Positions 1 to 6,785 of a DNA stretch of 19,204 bases are shown here, one piece after another (position 1 is the first letter of the stretch; each line of letters starts with the position of its first letter). Source of the stretch: Deltaproteobacteria bacterium UBA6930 (GTDB lineage Bacteria; Myxococcota_A; UBA9160; UBA6930); NCBI GenBank assembly GCA_002450755.1, contig DKAI01000160.1, positions 1 through 19,204 on the forward strand. The letters run 5' to 3'. The position numbers were made by a program, and so were the translations under genes. Under the pieces are notes generated by a model. It saw nothing but the letters and a program-made list of their open reading frames with translations. It ran no database searches and had not been told where the DNA came from.

Positions 1-1549
1 AGAATTCTGTTACGTAGGCCGCCTCGGCTGCCTTCTCGATTGCGAAATCATCAGCCAGGGGATTTCCATACTTGATATTGTCTCTGATGCTCCCTTCGAA
101 GAGGAGAGGCTCTTGAGACACCACCGCGATATTCTGTGTAAGGGAACGACGCTTAATCTTCCTCAAATCCATTCCATCGACCGTAATGCTTCCGCTTTCG
201 GGGTCGTAGAAACGCACCAAAAGGTCGACTAGAGTCGTTTTGCCGGCACCAGTTTTTCCAACAATAGCAACCAAAGACCCAGCTGGCGCAGAGAAAGTTA
301 CTCCTTGAAGGACCGAAGTATCTTCAGAGTTATCGTCACGGTATGTAAAGAAGAGATTTGAAACAATCAATTCTTTCTCAAGAGAAAAGTCCTGGGCGTC
401 CGCAGGGTCGGGTGTTTCAGGCTTCTGATCTAGAAGTTCAAAAAAACGTTCTGCAGCAGGCAGTGAGTCCATAAATCCGTTCCAACCTTTTGTTAGGTCT
501 TTGACCGGCTTGTAGACGCTTCCCATCACCATAACAAAGGCCGCTAATGAACCAGGCGTCAGAGCCCACCAGCCGCGGTATACGATAATGGCGCCAACAA
601 CTAAAACGCCTACACCTACAAAGTTATTTACTCCCTCAACTACGGTTCTTGAAAGAGCTCTGGTTAAGACAACCTTCATGCTCCTTCTGAATAGTTTTTC
701 ATTGTGCGCACGAAAGGACAAGGCCTCTGTAGTTTGTGCGCCAAAAGATTTGATGACTTTTATGTTCGAGAGAATTTCTACTAATCGCTGAGTGATCACC
801 CCGAAACTTTCCTGACGTCTTTTTGCGTAACGTCGAACCCTTGTTCCAAAATAGGCAATCACTCCAGTTACGATTGGCACGGTTATCAAAATCAATAAAC
901 TAAGTTGCCATGAGATTGAGAGGAGGATCGCACCACCTACAAGTATTGAGAAAGCGCCCTGCAGTACGTCACCACATAGAAGCTCGAGCGCAACGTGTGC
1001 TCTAGTTGCATCGTTAGTAGTGCGGGAAAGTCGTTCGCCACGTGTCATGCTCTGGTGGAAAGTTAAAGGAAGACTTAAGAGCCTTTGGCAAAGATTCTGT
1101 TGTAGGTCTACTAAGACTCTACCGAGTATGTACTGAGACACGTAGCTCTGACCAAAATGAGATAGAGGTATTATTAATACCGCAAGGAGGGCGGCTACTA
1201 CTACATCAAGAAAGTTCTCTTTAGCTTGTTCTCCAAACAATCCTCGATCAAAGGTCTCTTCTGATGGCTTTTTGTCACTCTCGATTTTTTTTGTGGGAAG
1301 TAAGTCTCTGACCCAAGAGAGGCTTGAAGGAGTTTTTTTATCATCTTGATTTTGGAGAACAACGTCGTCCAGCAGAGGTTTTGCTAGGTATGCTCTGCCG
1401 GCACGAGCACCGGCGTAAGATAACGCGCAGAGTATGGATACCAGGAGTAGGACCAGGTATGGCCTGAGGTATTTGGCTAGCCGCCATCCCGTTTCACTTG
1501 TCGTCCGGGACAGTGAAGAGCGTGTTGCTGCTGAAGGTTTGTCTGTCAT
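1..1549 (-). CDS. MsbA-type ABC exporter half-transporter, C-terminus cut by window edge
   Basis: This is a lipid or drug exporter subunit of the inner membrane, a fused transmembrane and ATPase half-transporter that normally works as a dimer. Translating the minus strand from the ATG at 1549 gives 516 uninterrupted codons to the window edge. A hydrophobic helix lies near residues 30-50, followed by a long charged loop and further helices. The nucleotide-binding domain has Walker A GKTGAGKT at residues 431-438 and a Q-loop glutamine near 479. The sequence ends before the signature motif and Walker B, so ATPase competence cannot be judged. The loop between helices 1 and 2 is unusually long and lysine/acid rich (about residues 62-107). 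AGGA lies 2 nt before the ATG. It is the last visible gene of the purM-oxidoreductase-exporter set, 72 nt after the oxidoreductase stop. MsbA-like lipid A export is plausible from family resemblance only; a multidrug exporter is the alternative. Confidence 0.9.
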   Translation of the reverse strand, partial: MTDKPSAATRSSLSRTTSETGWRLAKYLRPYLVLLLVSILCALSYAGARAGRAYLAKPLLDDVVLQNQDDKKTPSSLSWVRDLLPTKKIESDKKPSEETFDRGLFGEQAKENFLDVVVAALLAVLIIPLSHFGQSYVSQYILGRVLVDLQQNLCQRLLSLPLTFHQSMTRGERLSRTTNDATRAHVALELLCGDVLQGAFSILVGGAILLSISWQLSLLILITVPIVTGVIAYFGTRVRRYAKRRQESFGVITQRLVEILSNIKVIKSFGAQTTEALSFRAHNEKLFRRSMKVVLTRALSRTVVEGVNNFVGVGVLVVGAIIVYRGWWALTPGSLAAFVMVMGSVYKPVKDLTKGWNGFMDSLPAAERFFELLDQKPETPDPADAQDFSLEKELIVSNLFFTYRDDNSEDTSVLQGVTFSAPAGSLVAIVGKTGAGKTTLVDLLVRFYDPESGSITVDGMDLRKIKRRSLTQNIAVVSQEPLLFEGSIRDNIKYGNPLADDFAIEKAAEAAYVTEF

Positions 1550-1596
1550 CTTCCTAAAGGTTAGCTGGCGTCGAGTGAATCGCCGAGGTTAGGAAG
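1550..1596 (-). promoter_or_regulatory. Inverted repeat covering the ribosome binding site of the ABC exporter
   Basis: On the minus strand CTTCCTAA (1596-1589) is perfectly complementary to TTAGGAAG (1557-1550), which contains the AGGA Shine-Dalgarno and abuts the ATG at 1549. Inside the loop GGCG and CGCC (1584-1581 and 1570-1567) can form a second stem. In RNA this would hide the ribosome binding site. The pairing is seen in sequence; a regulatory role is inference. Confidence 0.4.
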
Positions 1597-1621
1597 GAAT
1601 AGTCTTGAAGAGCGCTAACTC

Positions 1622-3004
1622 TTATGGCCGCGGTGCAATTACCTCAGCTGCCCTCCAACCCAGCACAGCTTCTCCTTCCGCTCCCAGGCCATCCAGACCA
1701 TGGGTAGGCAGAGCGTAGATCGGTTGTCTCCGTTGTACTCGAATTTGAATTGGATTTGGCCAGTTTTGTTGATTTCGTTCAGTTTCAATATCGAATGGGC
1801 GGTCCCAAGTGTTTTGGGTCGTGTGTCCTACAGATTCAAGGTACCTGCTGGAGAATGAGAAGAATCTTTGGATTTCCTCCTCAACAACAACTGAGATATT
1901 TTGAGCATCTGTGTCCATTTTGGTTAACAGTTGGGCCGTTAAATTCACGTATTTATCATTTTTTTTCGATGGAAAAGCAGAAATAGCAACAGCTCTCGGA
2001 AGCCTTCGTGAATCGAGAATCGCTCTCGGGTGCAGTGCCTCCGGAATTTTCTCCTTGGGGACATGGAAGTAAAGAGTGTGGTAACGGAAATCAGGCAGGG
2101 GTTTTTCTACCAGTCCTTTTGGAACGGGCAGGTCCCACTCCTTTAAGCACCTGCCGAGGTGTCCAGCAGGAGTGTTTATCAATAGGACTCTTCCCATTAA
2201 TGCCTCGTCACGCTCCTTAAGAAGTATCCCGGGATGGCCAGCTGCGCTCACTAATTCAAATGGTCCTTTTGTCTCGCGGAATTCTCCAAGTACTTTAGAT
2301 ATTCTTTTCCGGACCATTTCAACTAGGCTAACTCCTGGAGTACTAAAGTAACCACCGGTCGACAGTGCCCTGCCTAAAATTCGGGATTTGATCTCGGGGG
2401 CAAGGGTTGCAGGATCGGTCGCAAAGATTTCTAATTGAGCCTGGAAGAATCTTTCGAGTTCAGCACCGACGTTTCGTACTGTTGAGGGAAGCCCTCGGAT
2501 TCCTGTAGAAGGTTTAAATCTTGAGGACGTGCCTCTCCGAGCTGACCTGACTATATTCTGTGTCGTGAGGGCCTCTGCTTCTGCTCGACCAGCGATATCT
2601 AGTTCTCTAACTAGATCTTCAGACTCTCCTCTTTCTGAAATTCCGTATGCCACCCAATCGCTGGCGCAACGCATGGGCTTTCCCACATCTATACGGACCT
2701 TTTCCGTGAGTACTTGGTAAGTCAATTCTGTGTTTTCAAGTCCTCGTCGCTCAAGACGGCCAATACCGCACGCTGTCAGAGCCTTGTCTAAAGGTGAGCC
2801 ATTAGGGCTACCAAAGAAAAACGGTTCTCGAATTAGTACGTCATCTGTAGCTGGGGTTTTCTCCTCTAAGACAAGTACTCGGAAACCCAACGTCGTGAAC
2901 CGAGCAGCCGCGAAAAGGCCGGGACGACCACTACCGAGTACGACCACATCCCAGCGTCGAGCGTTAATTCCTTTTCCTTTTGAGGTGAGGTCGATCTTAC
3001 GCAA
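1622..3004 (-). CDS. FAD/NAD(P)-dependent oxidoreductase, phytoene-desaturase/amine-oxidase-like, function unknown
   Basis: A 460-residue flavoprotein whose substrate I cannot name. An N-terminal Rossmann fold is clear: a hydrophobic strand (WDVVVL), the glycine motif GSGRPG at residues 24-29, and an acidic residue at E47 closing the second strand, as expected for binding the ADP ribose of FAD. The C-terminus (about residues 435-455, GLDGLGAEGEAVLGWRAAEV) resembles the C-terminal FAD-binding motif of the CrtI/flavin amine oxidase group. The middle shows no further motif I recognise. There is no signal peptide or obvious membrane helix, so it is probably cytosolic or peripheral. The start is TTG at 3004, supported by AGGA 3 nt upstream; no better ATG lies before the Rossmann fold. 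It lies 54 nt after purM and 72 nt before an ABC exporter, so co-transcription is likely. A role in lipid or pigment modification before export is speculation. Confidence 0.8.
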   Translation of the reverse strand: MRKIDLTSKGKGINARRWDVVVLGSGRPGLFAAARFTTLGFRVLVLEEKTPATDDVLIREPFFFGSPNGSPLDKALTACGIGRLERRGLENTELTYQVLTEKVRIDVGKPMRCASDWVAYGISERGESEDLVRELDIAGRAEAEALTTQNIVRSARRGTSSRFKPSTGIRGLPSTVRNVGAELERFFQAQLEIFATDPATLAPEIKSRILGRALSTGGYFSTPGVSLVEMVRKRISKVLGEFRETKGPFELVSAAGHPGILLKERDEALMGRVLLINTPAGHLGRCLKEWDLPVPKGLVEKPLPDFRYHTLYFHVPKEKIPEALHPRAILDSRRLPRAVAISAFPSKKNDKYVNLTAQLLTKMDTDAQNISVVVEEEIQRFFSFSSRYLESVGHTTQNTWDRPFDIETERNQQNWPNPIQIRVQRRQPIYALPTHGLDGLGAEGEAVLGWRAAEVIAPRP

Positions 3005-3027
3005 GGTTCCTAAACCCCAAAAGGAAC
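3005..3027 (-). promoter_or_regulatory. Short stem covering the oxidoreductase ribosome binding site
   Basis: On the minus strand GTTCC (3027-3023) can pair with GGAAC (3010-3006) across a 12-nt loop. The second arm contains the AGGA preceding the TTG start at 3004. The stem is only 5 bp, so it is weak on its own, but it parallels the stronger arrangement in front of the next gene. Confidence 0.25.
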
Positions 3028-3058
3028 TTTCGCTGATCTTGTGATCTGGTTCGAAGAG

Positions 3059-4123
3059 CTAGTCTTCCAGGACCAGTGAGGGATCGCCTGTTCCTTTTTT
3101 TTCAATTTTACCAATCTCATATGCTCGTTCGCTCATTCCATTAAGTCGTAAGATAATCTCCTCGGCCTCGTCTTCTGCAACTACGAGCACCATGCCTATT
3201 CCGCAATTAAAAACGCGAAGCATTTCAGAATTCGAGATATCTCCTTTCTCAGCTAGAAAATCAAAAATTGGCGGTCTCGACCATGTGCTCGTCCGTATTT
3301 TTGCGCACAAGCCCCTCGGAATGACGCGAGGAATATTTCCGGGAAAACCGCCCCCAGTAATATGGGATAGCCCGTGAATGTCAAAGTCTCTTAAAAGGTT
3401 TAGAACGGGCTTTACATAAATCCGAGTGGGAGCCATCACTGCGGCTGCTAGTGTTGTGTTCAACTCAGGTAGCACTGTCTTCATGTCAAATTGACCACTG
3501 GCGATTCCTCGATCAATGATGTGTCTAACCAATGAGAATCCGTTGCTATGGAGACCATTAGATGCAAGCCCGATCAATCGGTCTCCCATTCGAATCGCGG
3601 TTCCATCAATTATCTTGGCTCTCTCGACAACGCCTACTCCAAAGCCGACTATTTCCAGCTCCCCATCCGCATAGACACCAGGCATGGTTGCAGTTTCGCC
3701 ACCTAGTAACGCGCATCCAGCCCGCCGGCAGCCTTCAGCAATTCCAGATAACGCTTGTTTGGTTAATTCTCGTTTATGTTCTCCGATAGCTAGATAGTCC
3801 AGGAAGACCAAGGGCTCCGCACCTTGAACGATTAGGTCGTTTACTACCATTGCAACACAATCTATACCTACAGTATCGAACCTAGATTGCTGAGCTGCAA
3901 TTTTCAGTTTTGTGCCGACCCCGTCGGTTCCTGCTACGAATACTGGATCCGAATATTTTTCTGGGGCTTTAAAGAGTCCTGCGAATCCGCCAATGGATGA
4001 AAGGACTTCCGCGCGAAATGTGTTGCGGGCAATTTCTTTAACTTCATCAACGAAATCTTCATCGTGCTCGAGATCAACTCCCGCATCTTTATACGCCGGC
4101 GCGCTAGTGATTTTTTCGGTCAA
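3059..4123 (-). CDS. purM: Phosphoribosylformylglycinamidine cyclo-ligase (AIR synthetase)
   Basis: PurM catalyses ATP-dependent ring closure of formylglycinamidine ribonucleotide to aminoimidazole ribonucleotide, the fifth step of de novo purine synthesis, as a cytosolic homodimer. At 354 residues it matches the family length (about 345). Diagnostic motifs are YKDAGVD at residues 11-17, the glycine-rich GTDGVGTKL at 65-73, the GGETATMPG segment near the middle and HITGGGFPGNIPR in the second half. It has the two-domain AIRS layout with no truncation. The start is TTG at 4123: an in-frame stop lies a short way upstream with no ATG or GTG between, and this start gives the usual short lead before YKDAGVD. 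The Shine-Dalgarno is poor at this start; the strong AGGAG lies about 20 nt upstream inside a palindrome. It is the first gene of the minus-strand group and diverges from the glycosyltransferase gene. No PurR-like box is visible. Confidence 0.97.
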   Translation of the reverse strand: MTEKITSAPAYKDAGVDLEHDEDFVDEVKEIARNTFRAEVLSSIGGFAGLFKAPEKYSDPVFVAGTDGVGTKLKIAAQQSRFDTVGIDCVAMVVNDLIVQGAEPLVFLDYLAIGEHKRELTKQALSGIAEGCRRAGCALLGGETATMPGVYADGELEIVGFGVGVVERAKIIDGTAIRMGDRLIGLASNGLHSNGFSLVRHIIDRGIASGQFDMKTVLPELNTTLAAAVMAPTRIYVKPVLNLLRDFDIHGLSHITGGGFPGNIPRVIPRGLCAKIRTSTWSRPPIFDFLAEKGDISNSEMLRVFNCGIGMVLVVAEDEAEEIILRLNGMSERAYEIGKIEKKGTGDPSLVLED

Positions 4124-4143
4124 GGGAACTTCGCTTTCAAGAG

Positions 4144-4157
4144 CTCCTATTTAGGAG
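4144..4157. repeat. Perfect palindrome in the purM leader
   Basis: CTCCTA-TT-TAGGAG is a 6+6 bp inverted repeat with a 2-nt centre in the divergent gap, 20 bp before the purM start. On the minus strand it contains AGGAG. It could be an operator or an RNA hairpin. With only a 2-nt spacer it suits a dimeric protein site better than an RNA loop. Function is inferred. Confidence 0.4.
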
Positions 4158-4200
4158 ACAAGTAAGTTTAAGGTTTTTGTTTTGTTCTCGCCCACTCGTG

Positions 4201-4227
4201 ATAGTAGAAAACGACAAGGTATGTCAA
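4201..4227 (-). promoter_or_regulatory. Candidate purM promoter
   Basis: On the minus strand a perfect TTGACA -35 box (4227-4222) is followed after 15 nt by TACTAT (4206-4201, four of six matches to the -10 consensus). The spacer is shorter than the preferred 17 nt. It lies in the only gap upstream of the purM operon, about 80-100 nt before the TTG start. Confidence 0.35.
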
Positions 4228-4231
4228 ACAT

Positions 4232-4945
4232 TTGGTCATTGAAGCAGTGACGAGTCCTCTCCGCTACGCTGATTATGTGGAAATTGTCGTAATAATTCCG
4301 AGCCTTTGCGAAAATGATCGCGTGTCTGACGCCATTTTCAGTGCCCGCGGGGTCGGGGTAGAGGTTTTAGTCGTGGATGGTGGCAGCAGTGATGGGACAT
4401 CGGCGACTGCTGCCCGGGCAGGAGCCCGGGTTATCACGTCGCCCCCTGGAAGGTCTACTCAGTGTGATAGAGGGTTGAGGGCGTCAGTTGCTCCAGTGGT
4501 CCTTTTCCTTCATGCGGACACCATTCTTCCCCAGAATTGGCAAGACGATGTTAAAAATTCACTAAGGGACCAAGCTGTGAGTGGTGGAGCTTTCTCGTTT
4601 TCTTTTGATAAAAGGGGAGTAGCCCTAGCTTGCGTTGAGTGGGGTGTAAAACTCAGAACGGCTTTGTTCCGACTGCCCTATGGCGATCAGGCGATTTTTG
4701 CAAGACGTTCGGTTTTGGAATCGGCTGGAGGGTTTCCACTCGCGCCCATAATGGAAGATCTGGATCTGGTGCGTCAAATCAAGTTGGCCGGGAAGTTCGT
4801 GCTACTGTCGCCTAAGATAACAACCTCGTCTCGACGCTACCTAGATCGAGGTGTGTTGAAGACTAGTTTCCGAAACTTTTTGGCGCTCATAGCTTGGTGG
4901 CTCGAATTGGATCGGGATCGGATCGCGAAGTGGTACTCGACATGA
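4232..4945 (+). CDS. TIGR04283-type family 2 glycosyltransferase
   Basis: A GT-A fold glycosyltransferase that transfers a sugar from a nucleotide donor; the acceptor is unknown. The family (TIGR04283) is annotated in many genomes as an arsenosugar-biosynthesis glycosyltransferase. Visible motifs are the nucleotide-binding strand VVIIP with DGGSSDGT at residues 49-56, the DxD-like HADT at 94-97, YGDQAIF from residue 150, MEDLD at 174-178, and the family-typical C-terminal TSSRR followed by a hydrophobic segment ending in RIAKWY. The start is uncertain. TTG at 4232 has AAGG about 12 nt upstream, but most family members begin just before the VVIIP strand, which would favour GTG at 4277 (222 residues). 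It starts the plus-strand genes and lies 40 bp upstream of the exporter pair. The usual family neighbours (a DUF2064 transferase, radical SAM genes, ArsM) are not in the window, so an arsenosugar role is not supported by context. Confidence 0.85.
   Translation: MVIEAVTSPLRYADYVEIVVIIPSLCENDRVSDAIFSARGVGVEVLVVDGGSSDGTSATAARAGARVITSPPGRSTQCDRGLRASVAPVVLFLHADTILPQNWQDDVKNSLRDQAVSGGAFSFSFDKRGVALACVEWGVKLRTALFRLPYGDQAIFARRSVLESAGGFPLAPIMEDLDLVRQIKLAGKFVLLSPKITTSSRRYLDRGVLKTSFRNFLALIAWWLELDRDRIAKWYST
4412..4431 (+). repeat. Strong GC-rich hairpin inside the glycosyltransferase gene
   Basis: GCCCGGGC and GCCCGGGT flank a 4-nt loop AGGA, giving 7 Watson-Crick pairs plus one G-U pair. It encodes the repetitive AARAGAR stretch, so the similarity of alanine and arginine codons may explain it. 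Confidence 0.5.
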
Positions 4946-4985
4946 GCGGTTCGAGAAGAGAACCCATCCTTCGTTTTGTGGAGAA

Positions 4986-6785
4986 ATGGATTTGAGTCAG
5001 CGTGGTGCTCGCGGAGCCCTAGCATATCTTCGCCCGTATTTTGCGAACCACCAACGTGAATATATTTTGGGTGCAGGATCTGTGATCCTCTATGTCGCTC
5101 TTTTTGCAGCAGGCCCTCCTCTTTTTGGCTGGGCACTTTCGGCGGTTTTACAGGGCCTAGGGACAGAGGTCATTCTTGGTAGGGTCGCCTGGTTCGTCTT
5201 GGTTGCGTTGGCCTCAGCATGTGTACGTTTTTTCTCAAGAACGTTTTTATTTAATACGGCAAGAAGTATCGAATATGAACTTCGAAATGATCTCTTCGTA
5301 CATTTACAGAAACTACCTCAAGCTTTCTATTTCGATTGGCCTACAGGCGACCTGATGAGCAGGTGCGTTAATGATCTAAACTCGATTAGACTGATGTTGG
5401 GGGTTGGGATAGTCAATATCTTACAGGCTCCTTTCCTTTACTTGGCCTCCATAGCGGTGATGATTTCGCTAAACCCGACACTCACTTTACTCTCGTTAAC
5501 GCCCTTTCCTCTATTTATTTTGCTTGCACGAGGATTTGGCCGCATCAACCATGCAGCTAATTTGGCAGTGCAAGAGGGTCTTGGACGACTATCGAATCAG
5601 GTTCAGGAATCAATCTCTGGGATCGCACTTGTCAAAGCATATGCAATGGAGGGAGCGACGCAGAGAAAATTTGAGAGCGCGACAGAAAGTCTCTATCGAC
5701 GTCATATCCGTTTGGTCAGAGTGAGCAGCGCTATTCCAACTATGGCTAGGCTTTTGCCCGGCTTGACGATGTGGATAGTGCTCTGGTTTGGCGGCCGAGC
5801 TGTCCAGGGTGGGCAAATGGACGTGGCGGAGTTTTTTGTATTTGCTTTATATATTCATCAACTCACTTTTCCAACGGTAATAATTGGATGGGTTTTTGCC
5901 ATTGTGCAAAGGGGCACTGCATCGATAGAGCGTATTCAGGAGGTTTTGGATACGGAGCCCAGTATAAAGAGTCGAATAGAAGCCTCGTCTCCGGTTGATT
6001 TTTCTGGCGAGATAGCGTTCCAAAATTTGAATTTTTCATATACAGGAGAAGAGAAAAGTCTTGTGTTGAAGGACATCAATCTCGATGTTCCGGCGGGAAG
6101 TGTGCTTGGCATAACGGGTCCAGTGGGATCAGGGAAGACCACTTTGGTGTCTCTGATTCCAAGGCTTTTTAAAGTTTCAGACGGTATGGTTAGCCTCGAT
6201 GGAGTCGACTTGAATGAATGGGATTTGTCAGACCTACGCAAAAATATTGCAATGGTTCCACAAGATCCGTTTCTATTTTCGATGTCAGTCGCAGATAATA
6301 TCTCTTACGGAAGTCCAAACTCTGGCATGGAGGAAATCTCTAGGGCGGCGAGCGCTGCTCGCTTAATGGGTGACATTGATGAACTTCCCCGTCGCTTTGC
6401 AACGGTCGTTGGTGAAAGAGGAGTGATGTTGTCAGGTGGTCAAAGACAACGTACGGCTCTGGCTAGAGCTTTAGCACTGCGGCGTCCAATCTTAATTTTG
6501 GATGACACACTTTCGGCCGTAGACTCGCAAACTGAATCTGCCATACAGGGAGAACTTGGTTCTTTATACAAAGGGAAAACGGTCATCGTGGTAAGTCATC
6601 GCGTGTCTTCATTAAAAGATGCGGATCAAATTATTGTACTAATAGATGGCGCTATTTCGGAGCAAGGTGTTCACGATGAACTGGCTGCCGGAGGTGGGTG
6701 GTATAGCCGCATGGTACGGGCGCAGGCACTAGAGGATGAAATTCAATTGCTAGATGGAGCCGGCGGAGAGGCTTCTGATGGCTAG
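4986..6785 (+). CDS. ABC exporter half-transporter with degenerate ATP site
   Basis: An inner-membrane ABC exporter subunit of 599 residues. About six helices precede a nucleotide-binding domain; the first two lie near residues 27-48 and 66-82. Walker A is GPVGSGKT at 378-385, the signature is a consensus LSGGQ at 482-486, and Walker B is ILILDD at 502-507. Asp507 occupies the position of the catalytic glutamate, while the switch histidine is kept in the VVSHR segment. An Asp at this position is the mark of the degenerate subunit in heterodimeric exporters such as TM287/288 and BmrCD. The next gene overlaps by 8-32 bp and carries the complementary features, so the two should pair. The start at ATG 4986 has GGAG only 2 nt upstream; TTG at 4992 has the same GGAG at 8 nt and is a real alternative. 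Substrate unknown; lipids, glycolipids or drugs are possible. Confidence 0.94.
   Translation: MDLSQRGARGALAYLRPYFANHQREYILGAGSVILYVALFAAGPPLFGWALSAVLQGLGTEVILGRVAWFVLVALASACVRFFSRTFLFNTARSIEYELRNDLFVHLQKLPQAFYFDWPTGDLMSRCVNDLNSIRLMLGVGIVNILQAPFLYLASIAVMISLNPTLTLLSLTPFPLFILLARGFGRINHAANLAVQEGLGRLSNQVQESISGIALVKAYAMEGATQRKFESATESLYRRHIRLVRVSSAIPTMARLLPGLTMWIVLWFGGRAVQGGQMDVAEFFVFALYIHQLTFPTVIIGWVFAIVQRGTASIERIQEVLDTEPSIKSRIEASSPVDFSGEIAFQNLNFSYTGEEKSLVLKDINLDVPAGSVLGITGPVGSGKTTLVSLIPRLFKVSDGMVSLDGVDLNEWDLSDLRKNIAMVPQDPFLFSMSVADNISYGSPNSGMEEISRAASAARLMGDIDELPRRFATVVGERGVMLSGGQRQRTALARALALRRPILILDDTLSAVDSQTESAIQGELGSLYKGKTVIVVSHRVSSLKDADQIIVLIDGAISEQGVHDELAAGGGWYSRMVRAQALEDEIQLLDGAGGEASDG

Noticed and set aside
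1..1549. Exporter pseudogene lacking its signature motif
   Set aside because: The frame is open to the window edge; the missing motifs are outside the window, not deleted.
2730..3044. Plus-strand frame opposite the N-terminus of the FAD oxidoreductase
   Set aside because: It mirrors the Rossmann-fold coding region, which is clearly the real gene.
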